Notes: generated by a model from the sequence alone, not told the origin. A DNA stretch of 33,930 bases from Candidatus Cloacimonadota bacterium (GCA_029561955.1 JAKQWO010000005.1:1-33930), one strand, 5' to 3'. Shown: positions 1-8,215, numbered from the stretch's first letter. Numbers and translations are program-made.

Positions 1-343
1 AGGTGATATCCATAAACACTTCCTTGGGCATCACCATGAGCTCCACATCTTCCAAAGCAACCGCTGTTGCGCTCCTGGGTGCATCATTGATCAGGCTCAT
101 CTCGCCAAAGAAATCACCAGGCCCCAAGATGGACAACCTGGCAAAGAGATTGTCATCATTCTCAATATCCTTGCTGATCTCCACCTTACCGCTATTGATG
201 TAAAAGAGGTTGTCGCCTTTAGCGTGTTCGCTGATGATGGCTTCACCTTTTTTAAAGCTGATGCGCGTGAGGTTTTTGGTAATGGTATCAATGTTTTCCG
301 GCGTTAAGCCATGAAAGATACCCAAATCTTCATTGTGCGTCAT
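1..343 (-). CDS. Cyclic nucleotide-binding domain protein, 3' end outside window
   Basis: The minus strand from the ATG at 343 encodes 114 residues before the window ends. The segment GDFFGEMSLINDAPRSATA is the classic phosphate-binding cassette of a cNMP-binding (CRP-type) beta roll, and GDNLFYINSGKVEI upstream is the usual strand before it. The fold therefore begins almost at the N-terminus. Whether a DNA-binding HTH, a kinase, a transporter or nothing follows cannot be seen. The start is supported by an AAGGGAT ribosome site and by a promoter at 385-413. The arginine that binds the cyclic nucleotide phosphate is present in the APRSA motif, so ligand binding is plausible. It is transcribed from its own promoter downstream of tldD. 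Confidence 0.85.
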   Translation of the reverse strand, partial: MTHNEDLGIFHGLTPENIDTITKNLTRISFKKGEAIISEHAKGDNLFYINSGKVEISKDIENDDNLFARLSILGPGDFFGEMSLINDAPRSATAVALEDVELMVMPKEVFMDIT

Positions 344-384
344 AAAAATATCCCTTGTGCTTTGAATTGTTACTCGTTGCGGAC

Positions 385-413
385 ATGGTAGATAAGGCTG
401 CTTTTGCTGTCAA
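385..413 (-). promoter_or_regulatory. Sigma70-type promoter for the cNMP-binding gene
   Basis: On the minus strand TTGACA (408-413) is followed after 17 bases by TACCAT (385-390). Transcription would start near 378, giving a leader of about 35 bases before the ATG at 343. The -35 is a perfect consensus and the -10 matches 4 of 6. Confidence 0.6.
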
Positions 414-448
414 TGCTTTTTTTGGGTTTCCTTGACTACTGATAGCCT

Positions 449-1888
449 CTAAATCTTCACTATCATATCCACATTTCTAAATCTTGCTGGAGCGACCCCG
501 TGCGAAAGCAGCATTGATTGGCCGGGCTCGCCTTTTCCACAGGAGAAGGTGCCGTGAAACTTCCATTCTTCTTCGCCACAGACGGCGTCGCAGGCATTCC
601 AAAATGGCTGTGTGATGCCGTAGTAGGTGGGTTCTTTCACGATTCCCACGATCCTGCCGTCTTTGATCTGATAGCCGATTTCGGTGGTAAATTGGAAGTT
701 GTTACGGTTGTCGTCTATACTCCAGGTTTTGGTAAAGTCGACTAAGTAACCCCTTTCGGTGGAGGCGATAAGCTCAGCCAGGCTTCCCTTTCCAGGTGCT
801 AAGCAGAAGTTTGTCATGCGCACCAGCGGGTAGTCGTCCGCAAAGCTGGCCTTCATATTTGAAGAGGGCGCCAGGCCCAGTTTGTGAGCGATATAGCGTG
901 AGCTTTGCAGGTCTTTGAGGATGCCTTGGCGGATGATGTCCACTCTCTTGCCGGGCACGCCTTCATCATCCAAGGGATGGAAACCCATACCACGTGGATC
1001 GGTGCTGTCCGAGTAGATATTCACCACCGGCGAGCCGTATTGGAATTTGCCCAACATCTCTGGTTTGATAAAGGTCTTGCCCGCATAGGAAATCTCCATG
1101 CCGAAGATACGGTCAGCCTCGGTGGCATGTCCCACGGATTCATGGAGCTGCAGGGCGAGATGCCCACCACCAATGATGATATCAGCCTTCTTCTCGCTTA
1201 CCGTAGGTGCCGTGAGCAGATCGGTGGCCTCTTTGATGATTCTTTCGGTATTATTTTCAAAGTCATAGTGGTAAAATCGCTCAAATCCGGCTCTACCACC
1301 GCTCATATCGCCAGGCCAGGTGCGGCTCTGGTTTTGCTGCCCATCGGAAGCCAACACTTGCATCAGGGGCATCGTGTTGTAATATACGGTGTGGCTGTAG
1401 CTCCCTTCGCTGTTGGCATAAAACTTTTCCTCACGCTTAAATACGGCTACCAACATGGAATACACTATCTTCCCTTGTGGTTTGATGGCGGTGGCAAGCT
1501 TGCCCAAATAGTCCAGCTTTTCCTCTTTGTCCATCTTAAAGGGGTCTATTTCCGGCGTGAAGATGTATTCGGCTTTCGTGGCAGGCAGTGCAGGAAAGCT
1601 CTCAACCTCGTTTTTGAATAAGGCGCCGCTTTCTGCATTGTCGATGGCTGTCTTGATCATGCGATCTATGGAAGCATCTGAGAGGTCGTCACTTCCAGCA
1701 AAACCCCAACAGCCCTTGATCATTATGCGCACACCCACGCTGATGGACTCTATATTGTTTGAAAAGCCTCTCAGGAAGCCATCGTCAAAGTAGAAGCTCT
1801 CGCTATCGTTTATGGTGATGCGTGCATCGGCAAACTGGATTTTGCCATTATCTAACTTTTGAATTATGCTTTTGATTTTATGTTCCAT
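449..1888 (-). CDS. tldD: TldD-type zinc metalloprotease subunit
   Basis: This 479-residue protein is the catalytic subunit of the TldD/TldE (PmbA) heterodimeric peptidase, which degrades unfolded peptides and in other bacteria matures peptides such as microcin B17 or degrades the CcdA antitoxin. The family HExxxH motif is present as HESVGH (residues 249-254). A cysteine in GTFSCGKG (about residue 449) sits where TldD uses Cys as a third zinc ligand. Length is normal for TldD. AGGAGCC lies just before the ATG. The upstream gene (1899-3224) is its TldE-like partner, 10 bases away, so the two are surely co-translated. It is the last gene of the fabI-led operon; no clear terminator follows before the next promoter at 413. 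Confidence 0.9.
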   Translation of the reverse strand: MEHKIKSIIQKLDNGKIQFADARITINDSESFYFDDGFLRGFSNNIESISVGVRIMIKGCWGFAGSDDLSDASIDRMIKTAIDNAESGALFKNEVESFPALPATKAEYIFTPEIDPFKMDKEEKLDYLGKLATAIKPQGKIVYSMLVAVFKREEKFYANSEGSYSHTVYYNTMPLMQVLASDGQQNQSRTWPGDMSGGRAGFERFYHYDFENNTERIIKEATDLLTAPTVSEKKADIIIGGGHLALQLHESVGHATEADRIFGMEISYAGKTFIKPEMLGKFQYGSPVVNIYSDSTDPRGMGFHPLDDEGVPGKRVDIIRQGILKDLQSSRYIAHKLGLAPSSNMKASFADDYPLVRMTNFCLAPGKGSLAELIASTERGYLVDFTKTWSIDDNRNNFQFTTEIGYQIKDGRIVGIVKEPTYYGITQPFWNACDAVCGEEEWKFHGTFSCGKGEPGQSMLLSHGVAPARFRNVDMIVKI

Positions 1889-1898
1889 TATCTGGCTC

Positions 1899-3224
1899 CT
1901 AAATAGTGTGAGTGGAAGAGCTTATCTGAAAGTTCCTGATCAGAGCGTGAGGTGCTTTTATGCTGGTGATATCAAAATTCTCATAGTTGTCTGAAAAAGC
2001 CGTGATGTGCGCTTTGTTCTCCAATGCTGTGACATTCCTCAGGATGCGTTCTATCTTCTCGGTAAAGCGCAGGGAATTGACCACATTCACGATCTCTCCG
2101 TCTTTGATCAGGAAGGTGCCGTCTCGGGTGAGTCCGGTGATGGATGTTTCTTTCATATTGATGAAGTTCATGTAGTGCAAGCTTGAGATGTAGAGCCCGT
2201 TTTGGACGCTCTTGATCATCTCTTCGAGGCTGCTCTCACCGGGTGAGATGCTGAGGCAGCTTCCTGTATTGCCATTCTTTGGCAGTCCCGTCTTGCGGTG
2301 ATAGTAATGATCACACATAAAAGCTTTAAATACACCATTTTCTATCAGTTTCAGGGGCTTGTAGATGTGTCCATCAGAGCCATAGTCCAGACGAATCATA
2401 TCTGGGTCAGTCGGATCATCCGTGATGGAGATATGAGGCGGGAATACCTGAACACCCACTTTGTCTTCAAAAAAGCTTTCGTGATGATCGTAGGCTCTTG
2501 CACTCATGCCCCAGGTGAGATACTGCACAAACTCAGCCACGCATCGGGGAGCCAAGATCACGTCATATTCTCCCGCTTCCACGTCTACCACCGGGTTTTT
2601 GCAGTGCTCGATCTTGCGCAGTAGCCCAGAGGTGAATCCCTGCTCATCAAACTTAGCGAGATCTTCGCCACCAAAGTTTTCCAGCACCGTCACCTCACTA
2701 TCTTTATGCACCGCCTTCACTTCCAAGAAGATGGGCGAGCTGACACTGCTTTTATCCAGGTGGTTGCTATTGATCACCCGGTACTGACTATGGCAGCAAA
2801 CAAAGGTTCCGTAGATCTCAAATCCATATGGCCTTACAGCGTCTGCTATGCGGTTTAGGATGGCGGTCTTGAGCTTAAGGGGAATTTGCTCGATCGTGTT
2901 TATCACCTCCCGTGGTTCTGCCAGGGTGAGGTCATCCTCCAAATCCACAAAATCAGGATCAGGCGGCAGTTTGTCCAATATATCCAATGCTTCTTTCAAA
3001 GCTGCATCTATCTTGGCTTGGGTGGGATCATTGATGGAAAAGCCGTAGTTTCTCTTGTCTTTATAGAGCTCAAGATACAGGGATTGATTGTTTTTGCTGA
3101 TGTTGTAGTTTGTCTGACTCCGGTAAAAGCGCAGGAAGTCAGTGCTCCAGGTCGAACTGTAAATTACCCACATCAGTTGCGGTTGCTGTTTCAACTGGTC
3201 TTTTATATACGCGATAAAGTCCAT
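1899..3224 (-). CDS. TldE/PmbA-like partner subunit
   Basis: This 441-residue protein belongs to the TldD/PmbA family but lacks the HExxxH motif, which is the usual state of the non-catalytic TldE/PmbA subunit. At the equivalent place it has VILAPRCVAEFVQYL, and the C-terminal half carries the family pattern around GESSLEEMIKSVQNGLYI and GLTRDGTFLIKDGEI. It is expected to form a heterodimer with TldD encoded immediately downstream. The start has an AGGAAG ribosome site. Seventeen bases separate it from the upstream dihydroorotase-like gene. I assign the partner role from family knowledge and adjacency. Confidence 0.85.
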   Translation of the reverse strand: MDFIAYIKDQLKQQPQLMWVIYSSTWSTDFLRFYRSQTNYNISKNNQSLYLELYKDKRNYGFSINDPTQAKIDAALKEALDILDKLPPDPDFVDLEDDLTLAEPREVINTIEQIPLKLKTAILNRIADAVRPYGFEIYGTFVCCHSQYRVINSNHLDKSSVSSPIFLEVKAVHKDSEVTVLENFGGEDLAKFDEQGFTSGLLRKIEHCKNPVVDVEAGEYDVILAPRCVAEFVQYLTWGMSARAYDHHESFFEDKVGVQVFPPHISITDDPTDPDMIRLDYGSDGHIYKPLKLIENGVFKAFMCDHYYHRKTGLPKNGNTGSCLSISPGESSLEEMIKSVQNGLYISSLHYMNFINMKETSITGLTRDGTFLIKDGEIVNVVNSLRFTEKIERILRNVTALENKAHITAFSDNYENFDITSIKAPHALIRNFQISSSTHTI

Positions 3225-3241
3225 GCTTTCTTCCTATATTT

Positions 3242-4513
3242 TTAAATCCAAGATCTTTTGTTGTGACGGCGTTTAGGGGTGTGCATACGCGGTAGGTAAC
3301 CACCACGGCGCTCCAGGATTTCGCCCATTTCCACCGCCATTTCGCCCTTGATCCACACCGAATCGATGTGCCCCTCCAGCTCCATTTCTTGATGGTCATT
3401 GAGTGGCATAATGGTGTTTACGGTGGGATCCAGGATCACAAAATCAGCATCTGAGCCAACGGCAATACAGCCTTTTTCGGGATAGATGCCCAAGCGTTTG
3501 GCTGGGTTTTCGCTCACCACCTTGATCACGGTCGCCAAGGGGATTTTTCGCTTTTTCCACAGCTCGCTCAGCATCCAAAGATAGCTGTAGGGCATGAGGT
3601 CAGGCGCCTCGCAGGCAAAGAGCGGCTCTTGCTTTTCATCGCAAATGCCCGCATTGTGCGAGACCGTATACAGCTTATTGGTGCGCACCAGATGCAGAAA
3701 CTCCTGTCTCTCCTCCTCAGTGCCAAAATCAAAAACCACGTTGCAATTCACCCTGGTTTCATAGAATTGCATCAGATTCAAGATATTCATGGAGAAGGAG
3801 ATATCAGATCTTTTAGAGATGGTGTTGACAAACTCAATCGTCTCCCAAGCATTCACTCTGGGGATGTGGATTGGGTTTTCCTGCATGCGCCGCAGTATCT
3901 TGCGGATGGCGTCTCTTTGAGCGGCATCTGAGGGTTTGGCATGGTTTTCCTGATCCCAGCCTTGGAAGGTGAAAGCGGTATCACTCTCATAGATATCCAT
4001 AAAGAGATCCATGATCTCATCGAAGCTCAGCTCTGTAATCGCAGGATTGGGCGAGGGCGAAAAGATGGCCAATCCCAAGGCACCACGTGTCCAAAGCTCC
4101 AAAGCGCTTTCCGCGTGATAGGGATAGTTTTCTATCTCCACATTGCCCCAAAAGGGCATAGCTACATAGGACGAGGCATCGATCTGACTCTTCAGGTGGT
4201 TTAGATTGCGCATGTCAAAGATAGGTTGCGGATTGCGATAGCTCAGCTCGGCCAGGCAAGTCCAACCGCCCAAAAGCGCCAAACGGCTTATATGTGTAAT
4301 CTGGGCTTGAGGTTCGTTGTCACTTACGATGTGACAGTGAGGGTCAATAGCTCCCGGCAGCAGGATGCGTCCGGAGAGATCAATCTCCTCACATGGCTCT
4401 TCGATCTCAATCTCAGAATTTGAGATCTTGATGATCTGTTCGTCAAAAAGCACATTTACTTTCTTCAGAGCCATCGAGGAGGTGGGTAGTAAGACGTGTT
4501 TAAACAGTTTCAT
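3242..4513 (-). CDS. Dihydroorotase-like amidohydrolase, probably catalytically degenerate
   Basis: This 423-residue protein has the amidohydrolase-superfamily layout of dihydroorotases and hydantoinases. It has an N-terminal beta sandwich, then GAIDPHCHI (metal-binding DxHxH form, H59 and H61), and a C-terminal end with SENPAKRLGIYP and GSDADFVILD, typical of DHOase. Several active-site residues look lost. The carboxylated lysine that bridges the metals is expected in GALGLxIF, but Ala149 is there. The HxST histidine region reads FSMNIL, and the catalytic Asp of the DHAPHT motif is Ser in VSHNAG (S285). It may therefore be a pseudoenzyme or have a changed chemistry. It lies 22 bases after fabI and 17 before the TldE-like gene. 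No pyrimidine genes are adjacent. The start at 4513 has only a weak AGAGATAG ribosome site. Confidence 0.75.
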   Translation of the reverse strand: MKLFKHVLLPTSSMALKKVNVLFDEQIIKISNSEIEIEEPCEEIDLSGRILLPGAIDPHCHIVSDNEPQAQITHISRLALLGGWTCLAELSYRNPQPIFDMRNLNHLKSQIDASSYVAMPFWGNVEIENYPYHAESALELWTRGALGLAIFSPSPNPAITELSFDEIMDLFMDIYESDTAFTFQGWDQENHAKPSDAAQRDAIRKILRRMQENPIHIPRVNAWETIEFVNTISKRSDISFSMNILNLMQFYETRVNCNVVFDFGTEEERQEFLHLVRTNKLYTVSHNAGICDEKQEPLFACEAPDLMPYSYLWMLSELWKKRKIPLATVIKVVSENPAKRLGIYPEKGCIAVGSDADFVILDPTVNTIMPLNDHQEMELEGHIDSVWIKGEMAVEMGEILERRGGYLPRMHTPKRRHNKRSWI

Positions 4514-4535
4514 TTATCTATCTCTTTGCCTATTG

Positions 4536-5300
4536 CTAATAGGCCATTATATTCATGCCAGCATCCACGAAGACCACTTCGCCGCTCACTCCGCTGGAAT
4601 AATCGGAAAGCAGATACAGTGCACTTTTGGCCACTTCTTCATGATTGATGTTACGGCGCAGCGGGGCTGATTTTTCTATCTGTTTTTGCATTTCGCTGAT
4701 GCCGGAAATAGATGCGGTAGACAGCGTCCTCAGAGGCCCGGCAGAGATGGCGTTCACGCGCACGCCCCGTTCGCCCAGGCTGTAGGCAAGATAGCGCACG
4801 CTCGCTTCCAAAGCTGCTTTCGCCACTCCCATCACGCCATAACTGGGCACCACCTTCTGCGCTCCGTAGTAGCTGAGGGTGAGCACGCTGCTGCCCGGTT
4901 TCAATAGGCTTTCCACTTCTTTGAGAACGGCGATGAGGGTGTAAACGCTGATGTCCAGCGCTATGCCAAAGCCTTGACGGCTGAGGTGGTGGAAGGGCTT
5001 ATTCATCTCCTCAACCGGCGCATAGGCCACGCTGTGGACGACGTAATCCAGGCAATCGTAATGTTCCCTGATCTTTGCGCCCAGTTTTTGTATGGCTGCA
5101 TCATCGGCAAGATCACATTCTACAATGAGTTTGGCACCCAGCTCTAAAGCGATTGGTTCTACTCTCTTGGCCAAAGTGGCGTTCGCATAGCTCAAAACAA
5201 GCTCAGCACCGGCCGAACTTAGAGCTTTGGCGATAGAGTAGGCAATCGAGCGCTGGTTAGCTACGCCCAAAACAAGTGCCGTTTTTCCTTTCATATTCAT
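4536..5300 (-). CDS. fabI: Enoyl-[acyl-carrier-protein] reductase (NADH), FabI type
   Basis: This 254-residue short-chain dehydrogenase catalyses the last reduction of each fatty-acid elongation cycle. FabI rather than FabG identity comes from the nucleotide motif GVANQRSIAYSIA (glycine-rich loop with SIA), the pair of tyrosines Y144 and Y154, and K161 in the Y-x6-K arrangement (YGVMGVAK), matching E. coli Tyr146/Tyr156/Lys163. Length is standard. Of two nearby ATGs the first (5300) is chosen because AAAGGAG stands 8 bases before it. It heads the operon with the DHOase-like, TldE-like and tldD genes. Confidence 0.92.
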   Translation of the reverse strand: MNMKGKTALVLGVANQRSIAYSIAKALSSAGAELVLSYANATLAKRVEPIALELGAKLIVECDLADDAAIQKLGAKIREHYDCLDYVVHSVAYAPVEEMNKPFHHLSRQGFGIALDISVYTLIAVLKEVESLLKPGSSVLTLSYYGAQKVVPSYGVMGVAKAALEASVRYLAYSLGERGVRVNAISAGPLRTLSTASISGISEMQKQIEKSAPLRRNINHEEVAKSALYLLSDYSSGVSGEVVFVDAGMNIMAY

Positions 5301-5636
5301 TTAATATACTCCTTTCTTGAGAGATAGGGCGTAAGGTGAGCCCAAAAGAACTGTCTTGAGCTTTGAAACGCAAAGCCTGTGAATGCTGTTCACTGAGGCG
5401 GTATTGCTGCGAAGCATCGCCACATACAAGGCTTTGAAGGACAAAGCCATCTCTTTGGAGCTCATTAACTTGTATCTCATTAGGCAATTTTTCCCAAACT
5501 CAGGGCATGATTTTCTATCTGGGGAAATCTGTCAAGCTTTAAATGACAAGAAGGGCGAATTTTATGATATGCAACTGTCTTCTGATGCGGCTAAAATCAG
5601 CGTAAATATGGCCTGAATAGCCAAATCAAACCCAGT
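5301..5636. other. Gene-free stretch between fabI and the FlgD-domain gene
   Basis: About 336 bases with no convincing gene. Short open frames on both strands (for example 5383-5616 plus) lack a ribosome site and do not resemble a known family. Small inverted repeats occur, such as GCTTT-N7-AAAGC near 5361 and GGCTTT-N7-AAAGCC near 5432. A clear promoter for fabI was not found here. Confidence 0.5.
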
Positions 5637-5666
5637 AAAAAAAAGGGAGCCCCCGTAGGGACTCCC
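5637..5666 (-). terminator. Rho-independent terminator after the FlgD-domain gene
   Basis: On the minus strand a GC-rich stem of GGGAG/CTCCC continued by CCC/GGG (5645-5666) is followed by an uninterrupted run of eight T (5637-5644). It ends the tRNA-ROK-FlgD-domain unit. Confidence 0.9.
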
Positions 5667-5702
5667 AGGTTCCATAAAACTTTTAAAAAGGCAATTTGAG
5701 CT

Positions 5703-6059
5703 TTACTTTAGAATCACCGTCTTCATGGTGGAGGTATAGCGATCATTGGTGCTAACCACTACTCGGTAAACACCTTTTGGGGTGTATTGACCGTTGTTGT
5801 CATAACGGTCCCAAGTCAATGTCAAACCTCTCAAAACATGGCCATAATAGAGATTCTTGATCACAGTCCCTTTGGTGTCCTCGATGCGAACGTTAAGTTC
5901 CATTGGTCGATCAATGGTGATGCCGATCCGGCAATGGTCATCCATTGGATTGGGTTCTATATCGAAGGACCTCAAAAAAGTTACTTTTATGGCGGACAGT
6001 CCGACAACGAGCACCAAAAGTGCCAGCATTGCCACGAGTTTTAAACGTACGTTTTTCAT
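5703..6059 (-). CDS. Small exported protein consisting of a FlgD-Ig/type IX sorting-like domain
   Basis: The ATG at 6059 is preferred over one 14 codons upstream because AAAGGAG lies 5 bases before it, and the protein then begins with a signal sequence (MKNVRLKLVAMLALLVLVV). The mature part of about 95 residues is a single FlgD-Ig-like domain: IEPNP near its start, WDRYDNNGQYTPKGVYRVVV in the middle, and a C-terminal TVILK ending like other such tails. In this kind of bacterium the domain is normally the C-terminal sorting tail of large surface proteins (compare the 925-residue protein at 12957-15734). Here it stands alone. It may be a small periplasmic or surface protein, or a remnant. It follows the ROK kinase by 57 bases. 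Confidence 0.7.
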   Translation of the reverse strand: MKNVRLKLVAMLALLVLVVGLSAIKVTFLRSFDIEPNPMDDHCRIGITIDRPMELNVRIEDTKGTVIKNLYYGHVLRGLTLTWDRYDNNGQYTPKGVYRVVVSTNDRYTSTMKTVILK

Positions 6060-6116
6060 AGTTTCTCCTTTAAAAAAGTTTATACATATCTTAGCTTGCA
6101 CATTGCGTTCCTAAAC

Positions 6117-7037
6117 TCAAACTATTTTGCGTTCTGCCAAGACTATTGCACCCAAGACGCCTGCTTTGTTCCCCAATGCGGCGCTTCTGAGCGATGTTTT
6201 GCTGCGATTGATGCCAGGCAAGTTTTCACTCAGGATGGCATCTATCCTTTGAGGACAGTATAAGCCCCCCTCGGCACCGCCACCGCCCAGTAGGATGACA
6301 TCGGGATCCAAAACTATGCAGAGATTGGCCAGGCTTTTGCCCAAAAGCCGCTCCCCCTCTTGGATGTAGCTTTGTAAACGCTGGTCAGCTTGAGCATGCA
6401 GCAATATGCCTTGCAAGTTCCAAGCCAAAGCATGATCATAGTTTAAATGCCTCTTGGCTCTTGATTTGATGCCCTCTATGGACGCATAAGCCTCCAGGCA
6501 GCCCTTGCGGCCACAGTTGCAGGGCTCGCCCTCTTCAACCACCGTGATGTGCCCCAGTTCCATAGCAAAGCCGTGGCTGCCGTGAAACACCTCTTTGCTC
6601 CTCACATAACCGCTGCCAATGCCGCTTCCAATCGTGATTCCAACCACATCCAGATCGTCCGCCAATAATGAAGCTTCACCCAAACACATCAGGTTTGCAT
6701 CGTTGTCATAACTGACAGGGATGTTTAGCCCAGGATCCACGAGTATAGCGGGTGAGAGGCCAGTCCAAAACTGTAAATTTGGGTTTACTCCCAGCAGTTT
6801 TCCAGTTTTTCGTTCGATTGTCCCCGGTGTGCCTATTCCTATGCCTTTGACGTTATTAACACCTATTTTACTGTCAACTACGTTGATGATCTGGGTGAAG
6901 AGATTTTGGAGTCCAGCTAACGTTTTGTCACTAATAGTCACACTTTCAAAGCATAGTAAACCCTGTTGACAGCTTCCGTAGCCCCATTTAACAGAGGACG
7001 CACCGATGTCAAAACCCAAGTAGAGATTGTTGTCCAT
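6117..7037 (-). CDS. ROK-family sugar kinase (glucokinase-like)
   Basis: This is a cytoplasmic ASKHA-fold kinase of the ROK family, probably phosphorylating glucose or another hexose with ATP. It has the phosphate motif GFDIGASSVKWG near the N-terminus, GTPGTIE, the ELGHIT motif, and the ROK zinc site CNCGRKGCLEAY. It has no N-terminal HTH, so it is a kinase rather than a repressor. Length is about 306 residues, normal for the family. Two in-frame ATGs are possible: 7046 has no ribosome site, while 7037 has GGAG three bases upstream; I chose 7037 but 7046 is open. It begins only 20 bases after tRNA-His and is probably on the same transcript. Substrate cannot be told from sequence. Confidence 0.88.
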   Translation of the reverse strand: MDNNLYLGFDIGASSVKWGYGSCQQGLLCFESVTISDKTLAGLQNLFTQIINVVDSKIGVNNVKGIGIGTPGTIERKTGKLLGVNPNLQFWTGLSPAILVDPGLNIPVSYDNDANLMCLGEASLLADDLDVVGITIGSGIGSGYVRSKEVFHGSHGFAMELGHITVVEEGEPCNCGRKGCLEAYASIEGIKSRAKRHLNYDHALAWNLQGILLHAQADQRLQSYIQEGERLLGKSLANLCIVLDPDVILLGGGGAEGGLYCPQRIDAILSENLPGINRSKTSLRSAALGNKAGVLGAIVLAERKIV

Positions 7038-7056
7038 AAGCTCCATGATAAAAAAA

Positions 7057-7132
7057 TGGGGTGGATGATGGGACTCGAACCCACAACAGCCGGAACCACA
7101 ATCCGGAGCTCTGCCATTGAACTACATCCACC
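7057..7132 (-). tRNA. tRNA-His (GTG)
   Basis: The minus strand folds as a cloverleaf with anticodon GTG in loop TTGTGGT. The extra 5' G (7132) opposite discriminator C is the tRNA-His identity element. The CCA end is encoded (7057-7059). A run of seven T follows directly. Confidence 0.95.
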
Positions 7133-7156
7133 ACGAAGTTTCGTTTTTATAAAAAG

Positions 7157-7233
7157 TGGCACGCCAGAAGGGATTCGAACCCCTGACCCGCAGCTTAGAA
7201 GGCTGCTGCTCTATCCTACTGAGCTACTGGCGC
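7157..7233 (-). tRNA. tRNA-Arg (TCT)
   Basis: Cloverleaf on the minus strand: acceptor GCGCCAG/CTGGCGT, anticodon loop CTTCTAA with anticodon TCT, T-loop TTCGAAT, encoded CCA. Confidence 0.95.
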
Positions 7234-7268
7234 GCATGGATAGCTCTGGCTATACCAAAGGAAAAAAC

Positions 7269-7345
7269 TGGTAGCGGCGCAGGGACTTGAACCCCGGACC
7301 TGCGGATTATGATTCCGACGCTCTAACCAACTGAGCTACACCGCC
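7269..7345 (-). tRNA. tRNA-Met (CAT), elongator type
   Basis: Cloverleaf with acceptor GGCGGTG/CGCCGCT, anticodon loop ATCATAA (CAT) and encoded CCA. It lacks the unpaired first base and the three G-C pairs of the initiator. A CAT anticodon could also be tRNA-Ile2 modified with lysidine; overall features favour elongator Met. Confidence 0.85.
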
Positions 7346-7367
7346 ACAGTTTATAAGCTATATCACA

Positions 7368-7396
7368 ACAAATCCGGCTATCATGGCCGGATTTGT
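7368..7396. repeat. Perfect hairpin between tRNA-Met and tRNA-fMet
   Basis: An 11-base arm ACAAATCCGGC is followed by a 7-base loop and its exact complement. There is no T-tract on either side, so it is not an ordinary terminator. It could be a processing signal in the tRNA precursor. Confidence 0.7.
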
Positions 7397-7411
7397 CATA
7401 AGTATTAAAGA

Positions 7412-7487
<76 letters not shown>

Positions 7488-7499
7488 TTGATGTTCTAC

Positions 7500-7528
7500 C
7501 ATGTTTTTGGACAGCCCCTTTTTGTCAA
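7500..7528 (-). promoter_or_regulatory. Probable promoter of the tRNA-ROK unit
   Basis: TTGACA lies at 7523-7528 on the minus strand, 36 bases before the first tRNA. The hexamer 17 bases downstream (AACATG) is a poor -10, so only the -35 is convincing. Confidence 0.4.
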
Positions 7529-7986
7529 GAACAATTTGCGGCTCAAGTTAGATTAGGTGGCTTAAAAGCAAACGAACAAGAAGTGGGTGAGGCTAAACTC
7601 CTACCATTTTAGTAGGAATTCATTTCCGGACTCCGGCACCTGAAAAAGTGGGGTCTTTTGAAATAGTTGACTTTCGGGCGGGAAAAGGGAACAGGAAAAA
7701 GCCGTTTTTGACTCCCCTCAAAGCCGCTGTTTATGCGGCGTCCCTGCCCCGCCCCTGCTCGGCTCCTCCTCCATTGAGCAGGAATGGTATAGGATTGCAA
7801 TAGGTTACACGTTTGGGCGGAGAAGGCGCACAGAAAGAGGTGAACCTTTTCAAAAAGTCAAATGTTTCGATATATTCTCGGTTTTTCGGGGAAATTAAGG
7901 GCTGAAATGCAAGTAAAAGCCCCCTTATCTACGGCCTCAATCTACACAATAAGACATACCTATCCCCGAAATCAGCGAAGCTGCAC

Positions 7987-8089
7987 CTGCCTCTTCCTTG
8001 CTTAGCCGCCCGGTGATTACTCGGAGCCACTCGGGAAAAACCCGAGTATCTCCACGGTATCACCCTGCGGGTAAGTAAGGAAGAGGCAG
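7987..8089. repeat. Long imperfect palindrome (repeat family A, copy 1)
   Basis: Two 49-base arms (7987-8035 and 8041-8089) flank an AAAAA loop. By my alignment 39 of 49 positions pair, and the last seven bases beside the loop are perfect (ACTCGGG/CCCGAGT). A second copy lies inverted at 20196-20280. No transposase is nearby; it may be a REP/BIME-like or MITE-like element. Confidence 0.8.
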
Positions 8090-8195
8090 CTTCGACGCAG
8101 TTGTGAGCTGCGAGTTGTGAGTTGTGAGCTGCTGCGCTGGATGGAAATATGCCTGCTTTTGCTGGGGTACGTATGGTTTTTGGGTTGTAATGTAG

Positions 8196-8215
8196 GGTCG
8201 GTCGCCGGACCGACC
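8196..8215. repeat. Short palindromic repeat (family B)
   Basis: Eight-base arms GGTCGGTC/GACCGACC around a four-base GC loop. The same 20-mer, in the other orientation, occurs at 27144-27163 and 27327-27346, with a near copy at 20155-20174. Confidence 0.85.

Noticed and set aside
905-1621. 238-codon plus-strand frame opposite tldD
   Set aside because: Shadow of tldD, which has clear family motifs, zinc site and ribosome site.
5383-5616. 77-codon plus-strand frame upstream of the FlgD-domain terminator
   Set aside because: No ribosome site before the ATG, no recognisable domain, and it lies over small inverted repeats.
7609-7800. 63-codon minus-strand frame
   Set aside because: Low-complexity translation of hairpin-rich DNA without ribosome site.
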